DNA from: Homoserinibacter sp. GY 40078
GTDB lineage: Bacteria; Actinomycetota; Actinomycetes; Actinomycetales; Microbacteriaceae
Direction: 5' to 3'
Assembly (NCBI RefSeq): GCF_008017545.1
Contig: NZ_VRTZ01000002.1
Coordinates: 186,001 to 250,000, forward strand
DNA: 64,000 nucleotides
Position numbers and translations under genes: made by a program
The notes under the pieces: generated by a model
What the model was told of the DNA's origin: nothing
Databases searched by the model: none
What the model saw: only the letters and a program-made list of their open reading frames with translations
Shown: one piece after another, positions 1 to 7,742 of the stretch
Position numbering within the stretch: position 1 is the first letter of the stretch
Layout: each line of letters opens with the position of its first letter

Positions 1-1
1 G

Positions 2-475
2 GCCGCGAAGGTCCGAGAGCTGCAGGCCGAGGGGCGCTCCGTGGCGATGGTCGGTGACGGCGTGAACGACGCGCCGGCGCTCGCACAGGCGGATGTCGGA
101 ATCGCGATCGGGGCCGGGACCGACGTGGCGATCGCGTCGGCCGGTGTCATCCTGGCCGGCTCGGACCCGAGATCGGTGCTCTCGGTCATCCAGCTGTCGC
201 AGGCCTCGTACCGGAAGATGAAGCAGAATCTGTGGTGGGCAGCCGGATACAACCTGCTGTCCGTGCCATTGGCGGCGGGAGTGCTCGCCCCGATCGGTTT
301 CGTTCTGCCGATGTCGGTGGGAGCCCTCCTGATGTCGGCCTCGACGATCGTGGTCGCGCTGAACGCGCAGCTCCTTCGTCGCCTCGATCTGCGGCCGGAT
401 TCGAGTGTGCGCGAGATCATCGGGCGAGCACGCCCTCAGCACGAGCAAGAGCAGGAGAACGACCATGTCCACTGA
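2..475 (+). CDS. Copper-translocating P-type ATPase, C-terminal part (5' end outside window)
   Basis: This is the last 157 residues of a heavy-metal P1B-type ATPase, an inner-membrane pump that expels Cu(I) using ATP. The frame is open from base 2, so the gene starts upstream of the window. The hinge motif GDGVND is encoded at 53-70. Two C-terminal membrane segments follow: one holds the Tyr-Asn pair of TM7 (GYNLLSVP) and the next the MSxS and Asn of TM8 ([15 protein letters not shown]), which is the Cu(I)/Ag(I) signature of the P1B-1 class. The end overlaps the csoR start by 11 bases, so the two are cotranscribed, and the copper-sensing neighbour supports copper as substrate. I cannot see the metal-binding N-terminus, so the exact metal is inferred from the TM signature and the neighbour. 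Confidence 0.93.
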   Translation, partial: AAKVRELQAEGRSVAMVGDGVNDAPALAQADVGIAIGAGTDVAIASAGVILAGSDPRSVLSVIQLSQASYRKMKQNLWWAAGYNLLSVPLAAGVLAPIGFVLPMSVGALLMSASTIVVALNAQLLRRLDLRPDSSVREIIGRARPQHEQEQENDHVH

Positions 476-764
476 ACACGCGCACCACGGCTATATCAGC
501 GACAAGGACAAATACCTCGCCCGCCTCAAGCGGATCGAGGGGCAGGCTCGCGGCATCTACCGCATGGTCGACGAGGAGCAGTACTGCATCGACATCCTGA
601 CGCAGATCTCGGCCCTGACGAGCGCCCTGCAGGGCGTCGCAGTCGGGCTGGTCGACGACCACCTCAAGCACTGCGTCGCCGACGCGGTCCGGGAGGGCGG
701 CGAGGTCTCCACCGCGAAGCTGGACGAGGCGAGCAAGGCGATCTCGCGCCTCGTCCGCTCCTAG
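465..764 (+). CDS. csoR: CsoR-family copper-sensing repressor
   Basis: A 99-residue all-helical DNA-binding repressor of the CsoR/RcnR family, which releases DNA when it binds Cu(I). The copper ligand triad of the family is visible as Cys41, His66 and Cys70, matching the Cys-His-Cys arrangement of Mycobacterium tuberculosis CsoR (36/61/65). The conserved segment [17 protein letters not shown] lies near the N-terminus and carries the DNA-contacting basic residues. The ATG at 465 is preceded by AGGAG at 453-457 and lies inside the end of the ATPase gene. A longer in-frame start at 405 would lie deep in the ATPase and has no support. Placed after the pump, it probably controls the operon from a promoter upstream of the window. 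Confidence 0.93.
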   Translation: MSTEHAHHGYISDKDKYLARLKRIEGQARGIYRMVDEEQYCIDILTQISALTSALQGVAVGLVDDHLKHCVADAVREGGEVSTAKLDEASKAISRLVRS

Positions 765-768
765 GCGC

Positions 769-1308
769 TCAGTAGTAGAGCAGCGCCTCGTCGATCGACA
801 TGAACACGGTGTCGATCTGGTCGTCGCTCGGCGAGAAGGCGACGAGCGGACCGTCGCTCGAGACGCCCACGATCGCATCCTCGGGGAAGAACATGGAGTA
901 GTACTCGCTGTCGCGGTAGGCGTCGAGCTGCTCCTCGGTGACGTCGAAGTCCCAGTCGCCCGATTCCGGATGCACGTAGTCGAGGGCGAGCGCCGCATCC
1001 ACGGGCTCGACCTGGGCGTCGGCCTCGCTCGCCGCGATGACCACCCGCACCGGGTCGGTGAATCGCGACTCGAGGCTGTCGGCGTCTCCCGCGTCGAACG
1101 CTGCGATCACCTCGGCGCGCAACTCGGCAGTCGGATCGCCGACGGGTTCCGGGTCCGGGTCGGGATCCGCGGCGGTCGCGCTCGGCGCCGCGGCGGGCGG
1201 TGTGCTCTCGGAGGGGCCGGGGATGTCGGTGGAGCACGCGGTGAGCACGCCCGCGATGGCGACCGCGATGAGCCAGAGGGCGGGGGTGGAACGTGAGCGC
1301 AGGGGCAC
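769..1308 (-). CDS. Putative lipoprotein of unknown function
   Basis: A 179-residue protein with a lipoprotein signal: a basic start, a hydrophobic stretch and the lipobox LTAC with Cys25. It continues with a Pro/Ala/Glu-rich spacer of about 35 residues and then an acidic globular part of roughly 120 residues containing FDAGDADSLESRF, which suggests a small extracytoplasmic fold. I do not recognise the family. The start is GTG at 1308, with GAGGTG a few bases upstream and a TAGCAT hexamer at 1343-1348 that could serve as -10 element. It converges on csoR with only 4 bp between the stops, so it is not part of the copper operon. Confidence 0.75.
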   Translation of the reverse strand: MPLRSRSTPALWLIAVAIAGVLTACSTDIPGPSESTPPAAAPSATAADPDPDPEPVGDPTAELRAEVIAAFDAGDADSLESRFTDPVRVVIAASEADAQVEPVDAALALDYVHPESGDWDFDVTEEQLDAYRDSEYYSMFFPEDAIVGVSSDGPLVAFSPSDDQIDTVFMSIDEALLYY

Positions 1309-1386
1309 GGTGCACCTCGATCTTGCGGTGGTGGTTGCCTGATGCTAGCTGAGCCGGGCGACATCGGGCAGGCCCCCGTCGAGGCG

Positions 1387-1399
1387 TAGTGTGACCGTT
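1387..1399 (+). promoter_or_regulatory. -10 element directly before the amidase start
   Basis: TAGTGT at 1387-1392 lies 7 nt upstream of the ATG at 1400. No Shine-Dalgarno sequence fits either ATG 1400 or GTG 1391; the hexamer overlaps that GTG, which argues for ATG 1400 as the start of a leaderless message. Confidence 0.5.
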
Positions 1400-2218
1400 A
1401 TGAACGCCGAGGACACCCCCTTCGCGGTCGCCGTCGCCCAGTTCGCTCCCGGGGATGACACGGCCGCCAACCTCGACGAGATCTCCCGTCTCGCGGTCGA
1501 CGCGGCCTCGCGCGGCGCGATGCTCGTGGTGTTCCCCGAGTACTCCTCCTACTTCACCCCGACGATGGGCGCCGACTGGGTGGAACATGCGCAGACCCTG
1601 CACGGCCCGTTCGTGCGGGGGCTCGCCGAGATCGCCGCAGAGCTCGGCATCCATCTCGTCGCGGGCATGCTCGAGGTCGTCCCCGGTGAGCCCGAGCGGG
1701 CCGCGAACACGATCGTCGCGCTCGATCCGAGCGGTGAGCTCGTGGCCCACTACCGCAAGACGCACCTGTACGACGCGTTCGGGCAGCGGGAGTCGGACTG
1801 GATCGTCGCAGGCCCCGTGGAGGACCCCCGCACGTTCGAGGCGGGCGGCTTCACCGTGGGCCTGCAGACCTGCTACGACGTGCGCTTCCCCGAGGTCACG
1901 CGGCGACTCGTCGATGCGGGCGTCGACCTCGTCCTCCTGCCGAGCGAGTGGGTGCGGGGTCCGCTCAAGGAGTCGGCGTGGCGCACGCTCGTCACGGCGC
2001 GCGCGATCGAGAACACTGTCTACGTCGCCGCGGCCGACCAGGCGCCGCCGGTGGGTGCCGGAAACAGCATGGTCGTCGACCCGATGGGGGTCGAACTCGC
2101 CACGATCGGCGAGGCGACCGATGTGGCCGTTGCGTGGATCTCGCCCGCCCGCATCCGCTCGGTGCGCCACCTCAACCCGGCGCTCGAGCTGCGCCGGTAC
2201 CGCGTCGAGCCGCGCTGA
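1400..2218 (+). CDS. Carbon-nitrogen hydrolase (nitrilase superfamily, NIT-like amidase)
   Basis: A 272-residue cytoplasmic hydrolase of the nitrilase superfamily. The Glu-Lys-Cys catalytic triad is present (Glu50, Lys123 and Cys161 counted from the alternative GTG at 1391): FPEYSSY, YRKTHLYD and CYDVRFPE. The CYDxRFPE form of the nucleophile motif is that of the Nit1/Nit2 branch, which includes deaminated-glutathione amidase and omega-amidase, so a repair or clearance amidase acting on small alpha-keto-acid amides is the best guess. The substrate cannot be read from sequence. The gene is monocistronic: a lipoprotein gene diverges upstream and an HdeD-like gene converges downstream. Confidence 0.88.
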   Translation: MNAEDTPFAVAVAQFAPGDDTAANLDEISRLAVDAASRGAMLVVFPEYSSYFTPTMGADWVEHAQTLHGPFVRGLAEIAAELGIHLVAGMLEVVPGEPERAANTIVALDPSGELVAHYRKTHLYDAFGQRESDWIVAGPVEDPRTFEAGGFTVGLQTCYDVRFPEVTRRLVDAGVDLVLLPSEWVRGPLKESAWRTLVTARAIENTVYVAAADQAPPVGAGNSMVVDPMGVELATIGEATDVAVAWISPARIRSVRHLNPALELRRYRVEPR

Positions 2219-2236
2219 GTCGCGTCTCCTCGGTTC

Positions 2237-2836
2237 TCAGGCGCTCGCGAGCGCCGCACCGGCCGCCGAGCGTGCCTGGATGGCGACCACGATGAGCACG
2301 ATGCCACCGAGCACCGCATACGCGCCGAGCACGTAGATGAGGCCGACAAGGGCCGCGAGCGGCGTGGAGAACAGCAGGATCGCGAGCAGCACGCCGAACA
2401 GGATCGACAGCGCGCCGAACACGATCCCGAGCGTCTTGCGTCCGCCTCCGGCCATCGACGCCGCCGCCGGGATCGAGAAGATGCCGCCGATGATCGCCCA
2501 CACCGCGACGATCCAGAGCAAGACCAGCAGGGCGAATGCGCCCGCGAGGAGCGGGAAGATGAGCACGAGCACGCCCGCCACGATGCCCACGATGCCGATC
2601 GTGAGCAGCCAGCCCCAGCTGCTGTCCTCCTTGCGGATCGAGATCGCGTGCATGATGTTCACGACGCCGTCGACGACGGTGTAGATCCCGAAGACCCAGA
2701 AGACGGCCCCTGCGGTCGCGACCGGCCAGATGAAGGCCAGGATCCCGAGGATCACGGCGAAGATGCCCCGCAAGAGCACGAGCCACCATACGGACTTGAT
2801 GAAGCGGCTGACCTGGATGACGTCGTCGGTCGACAT
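2237..2836 (-). CDS. HdeD-family membrane protein (DUF308)
   Basis: A 199-residue integral membrane protein of about six segments organised as repeated hydrophobic pairs (for example LLRGIFAVILGILAFIWP, LTIGIVGIVAGVLVLIFP and FGALSILFGVLLAILLF), the layout of the HdeD/DUF308 family. E. coli HdeD is linked to acid tolerance, but the molecular role of this family is not known. ATG 2836 is preferred because GGAG lies about 10 nt upstream of it; an upstream ATG at 2851 overlaps that ribosome site. The gene follows a TetR-type regulator by 45 bp on the same strand, with a possible -10 (TAGGCT) at 2879-2884 overlapping the regulator's stop codon, so it can be read alone or with it. Confidence 0.85.
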   Translation of the reverse strand: MSTDDVIQVSRFIKSVWWLVLLRGIFAVILGILAFIWPVATAGAVFWVFGIYTVVDGVVNIMHAISIRKEDSSWGWLLTIGIVGIVAGVLVLIFPLLAGAFALLVLLWIVAVWAIIGGIFSIPAAASMAGGGRKTLGIVFGALSILFGVLLAILLFSTPLAALVGLIYVLGAYAVLGGIVLIVVAIQARSAAGAALASA

Positions 2837-2881
2837 GGTGGTGGTCTCCATCCCGGCGACATTCGCGCCGTCGGGGCGAGC

Positions 2882-3526
2882 CTAGCGAGGCAGCGCGCCG
2901 GCGACCAGAGACTCCGCGAAACGGCGGAAGACCTCCTTGCCCGGGGAGGTGTCGGTCACGTCCGCGTCGACGCCGCGCTCGAGCAGCATCGCGAGCGCCG
3001 AGCACACCTCGTCCAGCCCCGCCCAGGGCGCCGTCAGCGAGACCCCGTAGCCGAGCGATCGCACGAGCGCCACGACGGCTTCCGCGTCGACGTCCTCCCG
3101 GACCATACCCGCGTGCTGCAGCGCCGGCAGCAGCTGCGGGTGGATGGAGAGCTCGGGGATCGAACCCATGCCATCCAGCGCGCTGACAATCTGCGCGATG
3201 CCCCCCGGCGCCATGAGGTGCAGCGCCCGCAGCAGGGGGCGCTCGTAGATACCGCAGATGACATAGGAGAAGATCCGCGATGCGAGCCCACCGCGCGGGT
3301 CGCGTTCGACATTGTCGGAGACGGAGGTGACCGCCTCGAGCATCTCGCGCGCAAGAAGCGCTTCGAACACCGACTCGAGGGTCGGGTGCTGATCTTCGAC
3401 GACCGCACGGGCGATGCCTGTCCGGCTCGCGATGGAGCCGTGGGTGAGCGTGTCGACGCCGTCTGAGATGAGGATCTCGGCTGCCGCGTCGAGGATCCGG
3501 TCGGACGTCGGGATAGTGGGCTGCAT
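2882..3526 (-). CDS. TetR-family transcriptional regulator
   Basis: A 214-residue repressor-like protein. The N-terminal helix-turn-helix is visible as DRILDAAAEILISDG followed by THGSIASRTGIARAVV, though the recognition helix is followed by EDQHPTLESVFEAL rather than the usual YYHF motif. The rest is a helical ligand-binding domain of ordinary length. The track-longest start is GTG 3586, but ATG 3526 has GAGGCGG at a good distance and begins just before the conserved helix. Unknown ligand. Its only same-strand partner is the HdeD-like gene downstream. The 125-bp region up to the aminotransferase gene contains a relatively AT-rich stretch (about 3590-3615) with an AACGTT core that could hold its promoter and operator. 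Confidence 0.8.
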   Translation of the reverse strand: MQPTIPTSDRILDAAAEILISDGVDTLTHGSIASRTGIARAVVEDQHPTLESVFEALLAREMLEAVTSVSDNVERDPRGGLASRIFSYVICGIYERPLLRALHLMAPGGIAQIVSALDGMGSIPELSIHPQLLPALQHAGMVREDVDAEAVVALVRSLGYGVSLTAPWAGLDEVCSALAMLLERGVDADVTDTSPGKEVFRRFAESLVAGALPR

Positions 3527-3651
3527 GTGGTCCGCCTCGGGTGCAATCAGTGGTGGTGCGGAGCGGTGATGCGAGGGTTTGGGCACAGCTTATGCGCGGA
3601 ATGAAACGTTCTGTGAACCCCCTTCGGGGGTGGCCCGTGGGGGTCCGCCGA

Positions 3652-4857
3652 TCAGTCGACAGCGCCCCGGAGCCCGGCGAGGCGATGTGCCGCCTCATCC
3701 AGAACCTCGAGGCGCTTGCAGAACGCGAATCTGACGAGCGTACGGTAGCCGTCGCGTCGCTCGGGGGCGACGAAGGCGCCGAGCGGCACACCGACCACCC
3801 CCGCGAGCTCGGGGAGGCGGCGGCAGAACGACTCGGCGTCGGTCACGCCGAGCGGGGCCGCATCCGCGATCACGAAGTATGAGCCGGCGGGGCGCGAGAC
3901 CGCGAAGCCCGCCGCGCGGAGGCCCGCCGAGAGGACGTCGCGACGCTGCTGGAGTTCCGCGGCGGCTCCGTCGAAGAACGCATCGGGCAGATCGAGCCCG
4001 CGCGCGATCGCGGGCTGGAACGGGGCGCCGTTGACGTAGGTGAGGAACTGCTTCACCGCGAGGATCGCATCCCGTACCGGAGCAGGCGCGGTCAGCCAGC
4101 CGATCTTCCACCCCGTGGTGCGGAAGGTCTTTCCCGCGGACGAGATCGACACGACCCGCTCACCAGCGCCCGGTCGTGTGGCCGCAGGCACGTGGCGGAC
4201 GCCGTCGAAGACCAGATGCTCGTAAACCTCGTCGGTGACGACGTACGCGTCGAACCGATGCGCGAGCTCGATCGCCACATCGAGGAACGCCGGCTCGAGA
4301 ACGGTGCCCGTCGGATTGTGAGGGCTGTTGAGCAGGATCACTCGGGTGCGCTCGCCGACCGCGGCCCGGAGGGCGTCCGGATCCGGCTGGAAGTCGGGGG
4401 TCGCGAGAGGAACCGCGACGCGGCGGCCACCCGCGAGCGCGATGAGAGCGCCGTATGCGTCGTAGCTCGGCTCCAGCACCACGACCTCGTCTCCATGGCC
4501 GACGAGAGCGAGCAGAGTCGCGGCGATCGCCTCCGTCGCCCCGGCCGTGACGAGCACCTCATTCTCGGGGTCGACCTCCAACCCGTAGAACCGCCGTTGG
4601 TGGCGAACGATCGCCTCCCGCAGCTCCTGGGTGCCGAGGCCCGGCGGGTACTGGTTCACACCGTCGGCGATCGCTGCACGTGCGGCGTCGAGCACCTCCG
4701 TCGGGCCGTCTTCGTCGGGGTATCCCTGCCCGAGGTTGATCGCGCCCGTGCGTGCCGCGAGGGCGGACATCTCGGCGAAGATCGTCGGACGCGGATCCCC
4801 ATGCTCGTCGAGCAGGAACGCGCCGCGTGCCGCACGCCGCCAGGGTGATTCGCTCAC
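3652..4857 (-). CDS. Class I/II pyridoxal-phosphate aminotransferase
   Basis: A 401-residue fold-type I aminotransferase of full length. The PLP-binding lysine is Lys243 in SSAGKTFRTTGWKIGW; NSPHNPTG and VTDEVYEHL give the Asn and Asp/Tyr that bind the cofactor, and VRFAFCK carries the C-terminal carboxylate-binding Arg. The sequence type (AINLGQGYPDEDGP, FRTTGWKIGW) is that of the gamma subgroup which includes kynurenine/glutamine transaminases, YbdL-type methionine aminotransferase and actinobacterial DapC, so specificity is open. It starts with GTG directly downstream of its own -10 element, and diverges from the HtrA-like protease. No pathway partner is adjacent. Confidence 0.9.
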   Translation of the reverse strand: MSESPWRRAARGAFLLDEHGDPRPTIFAEMSALAARTGAINLGQGYPDEDGPTEVLDAARAAIADGVNQYPPGLGTQELREAIVRHQRRFYGLEVDPENEVLVTAGATEAIAATLLALVGHGDEVVVLEPSYDAYGALIALAGGRRVAVPLATPDFQPDPDALRAAVGERTRVILLNSPHNPTGTVLEPAFLDVAIELAHRFDAYVVTDEVYEHLVFDGVRHVPAATRPGAGERVVSISSAGKTFRTTGWKIGWLTAPAPVRDAILAVKQFLTYVNGAPFQPAIARGLDLPDAFFDGAAAELQQRRDVLSAGLRAAGFAVSRPAGSYFVIADAAPLGVTDAESFCRRLPELAGVVGVPLGAFVAPERRDGYRTLVRFAFCKRLEVLDEAAHRLAGLRGAVD

Positions 4858-4870
4858 GCCTCACACGCTA
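4858..4870 (-). promoter_or_regulatory. -10 element before the aminotransferase start
   Basis: On the minus strand TAGCGT (complement of 4865-4870) is followed by 7 nt (GTGAGGC) and the GTG start at 4857. The spacing would put the transcript end at or next to the start codon. Confidence 0.5.
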
Positions 4871-4970
4871 TCGGGCAGGTCACAACGACGCCGAAGTAGG
4901 CTCCCAGGGACGACTTATGGTTCGTTCAGCTTCGAGTTGGAGCCTGGCGGAGCTGAAAGGAGCACCACCC

Positions 4971-6533
4971 ATGTCTGAGACTCCGTCGTCCGAGACGCCC
5001 ACACCCGAGGACGGCGCGCCCGCCGCGCCGCAGCCCACCGCGGAGTTCCCTCCGCCCGCTCCGATCGTCGCGCCCGCCGACCAGCCCGCGCCCGTCGCGC
5101 AGCCCGTAGCCGAACCCGTCGCACCTGCGGCGGAGTCGGCTCCCGCACCGCAGCACGCGCCCGCAGTGCAGTCCGCCTTCGTGCCGCCGTCGACGCAGCA
5201 CGCGCAGCCCACCGAGCCCCTCCCGCCCGCAGGCCTGGTTCCTCCGTCGTTCGCTGCGGCGCCTCCGGCTGCACCCCCCGCGTCGCCCTCTGCTGCCACC
5301 GGGCAGCCCGAGTCCCGACCGCGATCGATCATGGTTCCGGTGATCGCGGCGGCCGTGGTCGCTGCCCTCCTCGGAGGTGGCGCCGGCGCCGGGGTCGCCG
5401 CGTGGGCGATCACGAGCCAAGACGACACCACGACCGCGAGCTCCGCCGGTTCCAACCAGACGATCACCGTCAACAACCCCGACAGCGTGGATGTCGTCAC
5501 GGCTGTCGCGGCGAAGGCTGCACCGTCCGTCGTCACGATCTCCGTGACCACGTCGAGTGCAGGAGGCACCGGATCCGGCGTCATCCTCAGCGAAGACGGC
5601 TACGTGCTCACGAACACGCACGTGGTGACCCTCGACGGCGAGTCGGCCGACGGCACGATCGAGGTCACGACCTCCGACGGGCACATCTACTCCGCGGAGG
5701 TCGTGGGGCTCGACCCGATCGTCGATCTCGCGGTCCTGAAGCTCGATGGCGCCTCCGGTCTCACTCCGATCGAGTGGGGCGACTCCGACTCCCTCGACGT
5801 GGGCGACCAGGTGATCGCGATCGGCGCACCGCTCGGCCTGTCGAACACGGTGACCGACGGCATCGTCAGCGCGCTGGATCGCAGCATCCAGATCGCGTCG
5901 TCGGCTGTTCCGGACGACACGACCGGCGACAGCGACAGCACGCCCGACGACAACCAGAACGGCGGCCAGGGTCCGTTCGACTTCTGGAACTTCGACGACA
6001 GCCAGGGCCAGAGCGGCAGCTCGAGCACGAGTTCGACGATCTCGCTGCCCGTCATCCAGACCGACGCGGCGATCAACCCGGGTAACTCCGGCGGAGCCCT
6101 CGTCGACTCCGAAGGCCGCCTGGTCGGCATCAACGTCGCGATCGCCTCGACCGGTTCGAGCAGCTCGAGCCAGAGCGGATCCATCGGCGTGGGCTTCTCG
6201 ATCCCCGCGAGCCTCGCGCAGCGCGTCGCCGAGGAGATCATCGCCGACGGCGAGGCCACCCACGGCCTGCTCGGCGCGAGCGTCACGACTGCGACCTCCT
6301 CCGAGTCGGATGTCGTGGGCTCGGTGATCCAGGAGGTCACGAGCGGCGGCGCGGCGGCGGCGGCCGGACTCGAGGCCGGAGACGTGGTCACGAGCTTCAA
6401 CGGCCACCCGATCACGAGCAGCACCGATCTGACCGCTCAGGTGCGGGCGCTCGCCGCCGGCAGCCAGGCCGAGCTCGTGTATCTGCGTGACGGAGAGTCG
6501 CACACCGTGACGGTCACGCTCGGTCAGCTCTGA
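4971..6533 (+). CDS. Membrane-anchored HtrA/DegP-like serine protease with PDZ domain
   Basis: A 520-residue envelope protease for quality control of exported proteins. Order: a Pro/Ala-rich cytoplasmic N-terminus (about 1-118), one membrane helix (MVPVIAAAVVAALLGGG, about 120-145), a trypsin-like domain with catalytic His217 (NTHVV), Asp252 (IVDLAVLKLD) and Ser373 (NPGNSGGAL), and a C-terminal PDZ domain from about 425 that starts at HGLLGASV and contains AGLEAGDVVTSFNG. A low-complexity Asp/Ser/Gln/Gly-rich insert of about 45 residues lies in the loop before the catalytic serine. ATG 4971 is chosen because GAAAGGAG at 4955-4962 precedes it; upstream in-frame starts have none. It is monocistronic and closed by a strong hairpin. 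Confidence 0.93.
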   Translation: MSETPSSETPTPEDGAPAAPQPTAEFPPPAPIVAPADQPAPVAQPVAEPVAPAAESAPAPQHAPAVQSAFVPPSTQHAQPTEPLPPAGLVPPSFAAAPPAAPPASPSAATGQPESRPRSIMVPVIAAAVVAALLGGGAGAGVAAWAITSQDDTTTASSAGSNQTITVNNPDSVDVVTAVAAKAAPSVVTISVTTSSAGGTGSGVILSEDGYVLTNTHVVTLDGESADGTIEVTTSDGHIYSAEVVGLDPIVDLAVLKLDGASGLTPIEWGDSDSLDVGDQVIAIGAPLGLSNTVTDGIVSALDRSIQIASSAVPDDTTGDSDSTPDDNQNGGQGPFDFWNFDDSQGQSGSSSTSSTISLPVIQTDAAINPGNSGGALVDSEGRLVGINVAIASTGSSSSSQSGSIGVGFSIPASLAQRVAEEIIADGEATHGLLGASVTTATSSESDVVGSVIQEVTSGGAAAAAGLEAGDVVTSFNGHPITSSTDLTAQVRALAAGSQAELVYLRDGESHTVTVTLGQL

Positions 6534-6547
6534 CCTGACAGATCCCG

Positions 6548-6586
6548 AGAGGGGCGCAGGCGTCGCGACGGCGCCTGCGCCCCTCT
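6548..6586 (+). terminator. Strong hairpin terminator after the HtrA-like gene
   Basis: A perfect 15-bp stem (6548-6562 pairs with 6572-6586) with a 9-nt loop starts 14 bp after the protease stop. There is no T-run; alternating GT follows. An imperfect repeat of TGTGTGTGCGGCGCA (6586-6600 and 6601-6613) follows directly. Confidence 0.8.
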
Positions 6587-6641
6587 GTGTGTGCGGCGCA
6601 TGTGTGTGGCGCATGCATGCGGGGCGGGCATGGGGGATTGC

Positions 6642-6647
6642 TAGGCT
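6642..6647 (+). promoter_or_regulatory. Probable -10 element (TAGGCT) of the glycosyltransferase gene
   Basis: TAGGCT lies 39 nt upstream of the ATG at 6687, which has its own ribosome site (GGGAGGA at 6678-6684), so this transcript would have a short leader. No clear -35 is seen. Confidence 0.35.
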
Positions 6648-6686
6648 CGTCGGCGCCGCGATCCACGCGGTGACTCGGGAGGACGG

Positions 6687-7733
6687 ATGGCCGACGCACC
6701 CGACGCGACCCCCGGGGTCTCGTACGTGATGCCGGTGCTCAACGAGGTGGGATACCTCGCGGCGGCCGTCGAATCGGTGCTCTCGCAGAGCTACGACGGG
6801 CCCGTCGAGGTGATTCTCGCCCTCGGACCATCGACCGACGGCACGGCGAAGGTCGTCGAAGAGCTCGTCGCCCGCGATGAGCGCATCCGGGTGGTCGAGA
6901 ACCCGGGCATGGACATCCCCATCGGCCTCAACCTCGCGATCGCGGCCGCCCGGCATCCCGTCGTGGTCCGGGTCGACGCGCACACCGAGCTCTCGGACGG
7001 GTACACGCGGCTGGGCGTCGAGGTGCTCGAGCGCACCGGTGCGGCGAGTGTGGGCGGCGTGATGGTCGCGGAGGGCCGGCCCGGGGTGCAGGCGGCAGTG
7101 GCGCGTGCCTACAACAGCCCGCTCGGGCTCGGGGGAGGCGCCTACCACCGCAGCGATGCGCGCGAGGGCCCCGCGGAGTCCGCGTACCTCGGCGTGATGA
7201 GGGCCGAGGTGCTCCGCAGCGTCGGCGGGTACGACGAGACCGTGCGTCGTGGCGAGGACTGGGAGCTGAACTTCCGCATCCGGGAGTCCGGACACCGCGT
7301 GTGGTTCGATCCGCGGCTGCGGGTTCGGTACTGGCCGAGATCGAGTTGGGGCGCGCTCGTGCGCCAGTTCTGGGCCACGGGCGTGTGGCGCGGCGAGCTC
7401 GTTCGCCGCCTCGGCACGCGGAACTCGTTGCGGTACTTCGCTCCTCCCGTGCTGGTCGTCGATCTGCTGCTGTGTCTCGTGCTCGCGCCGCTCATGATCG
7501 CGGGGGTGGTCTCCGGCTGGCCGGCATGGCTGCTCTCGCTCGCCTATCTCGGGCCGCTCGCATACCTCGTGATGCTGGTGGTCGCCGCAGTCGGATCGCA
7601 CGGCGGTCTCGCCGACCGCCTCCGTTTCGCCTACGCGCTCGCCCTCATGCACCTGAGCTGGGGCTCGGCGTTCCTCGTCGGCGCCACCCGGGGTGCACGC
7701 GATGCCGTCGACACCTCGCGCACCGAATCCTGA
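6687..7733 (+). CDS. Family 2 glycosyltransferase, ExoA-like, with C-terminal membrane segments
   Basis: A 348-residue GT-A glycosyltransferase. The nucleotide-sugar domain (about 1-240) begins SYVMPVLNEVGYL and carries VRVDAH in the place of the DxD motif, and RGEDWELNFRIRESG, which supplies the catalytic base and acceptor-site residues of inverting GT2 enzymes. About 250-330 holds three hydrophobic segments (VVDLLLCLVLAPLMIAGVV and following), as in ExoA of succinoglycan synthesis. It probably adds a sugar to a lipid-linked intermediate at the inner face of the membrane. The gene opens the surface-polymer locus and converges on the CDP-glycerol transferase gene 9 bp downstream. Donor and acceptor are unknown. 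Confidence 0.88.
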   Translation: MADAPDATPGVSYVMPVLNEVGYLAAAVESVLSQSYDGPVEVILALGPSTDGTAKVVEELVARDERIRVVENPGMDIPIGLNLAIAAARHPVVVRVDAHTELSDGYTRLGVEVLERTGAASVGGVMVAEGRPGVQAAVARAYNSPLGLGGGAYHRSDAREGPAESAYLGVMRAEVLRSVGGYDETVRRGEDWELNFRIRESGHRVWFDPRLRVRYWPRSSWGALVRQFWATGVWRGELVRRLGTRNSLRYFAPPVLVVDLLLCLVLAPLMIAGVVSGWPAWLLSLAYLGPLAYLVMLVVAAVGSHGGLADRLRFAYALALMHLSWGSAFLVGATRGARDAVDTSRTES

Positions 7734-7742
7734 CGGCGCGGC

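Noticed and set aside
761-2170. Long open frame on the minus strand opposite the nitrilase gene
   Set aside because: It is an Arg/His-rich antisense shadow of the nitrilase and lipoprotein genes; the nitrilase frame has an intact catalytic triad.
6548-6613. Possible transposon end or attachment site at the long inverted repeat and GT repeats
   Set aside because: It sits directly after a stop codon, lacks any recombinase gene or duplicated flanks, and is best explained as a terminator.
4926-7652. 908-residue open frame on the minus strand
   Set aside because: Typical high-GC antisense shadow of the HtrA-like protease and glycosyltransferase; composition is Arg/His/Asp-rich with no domain.
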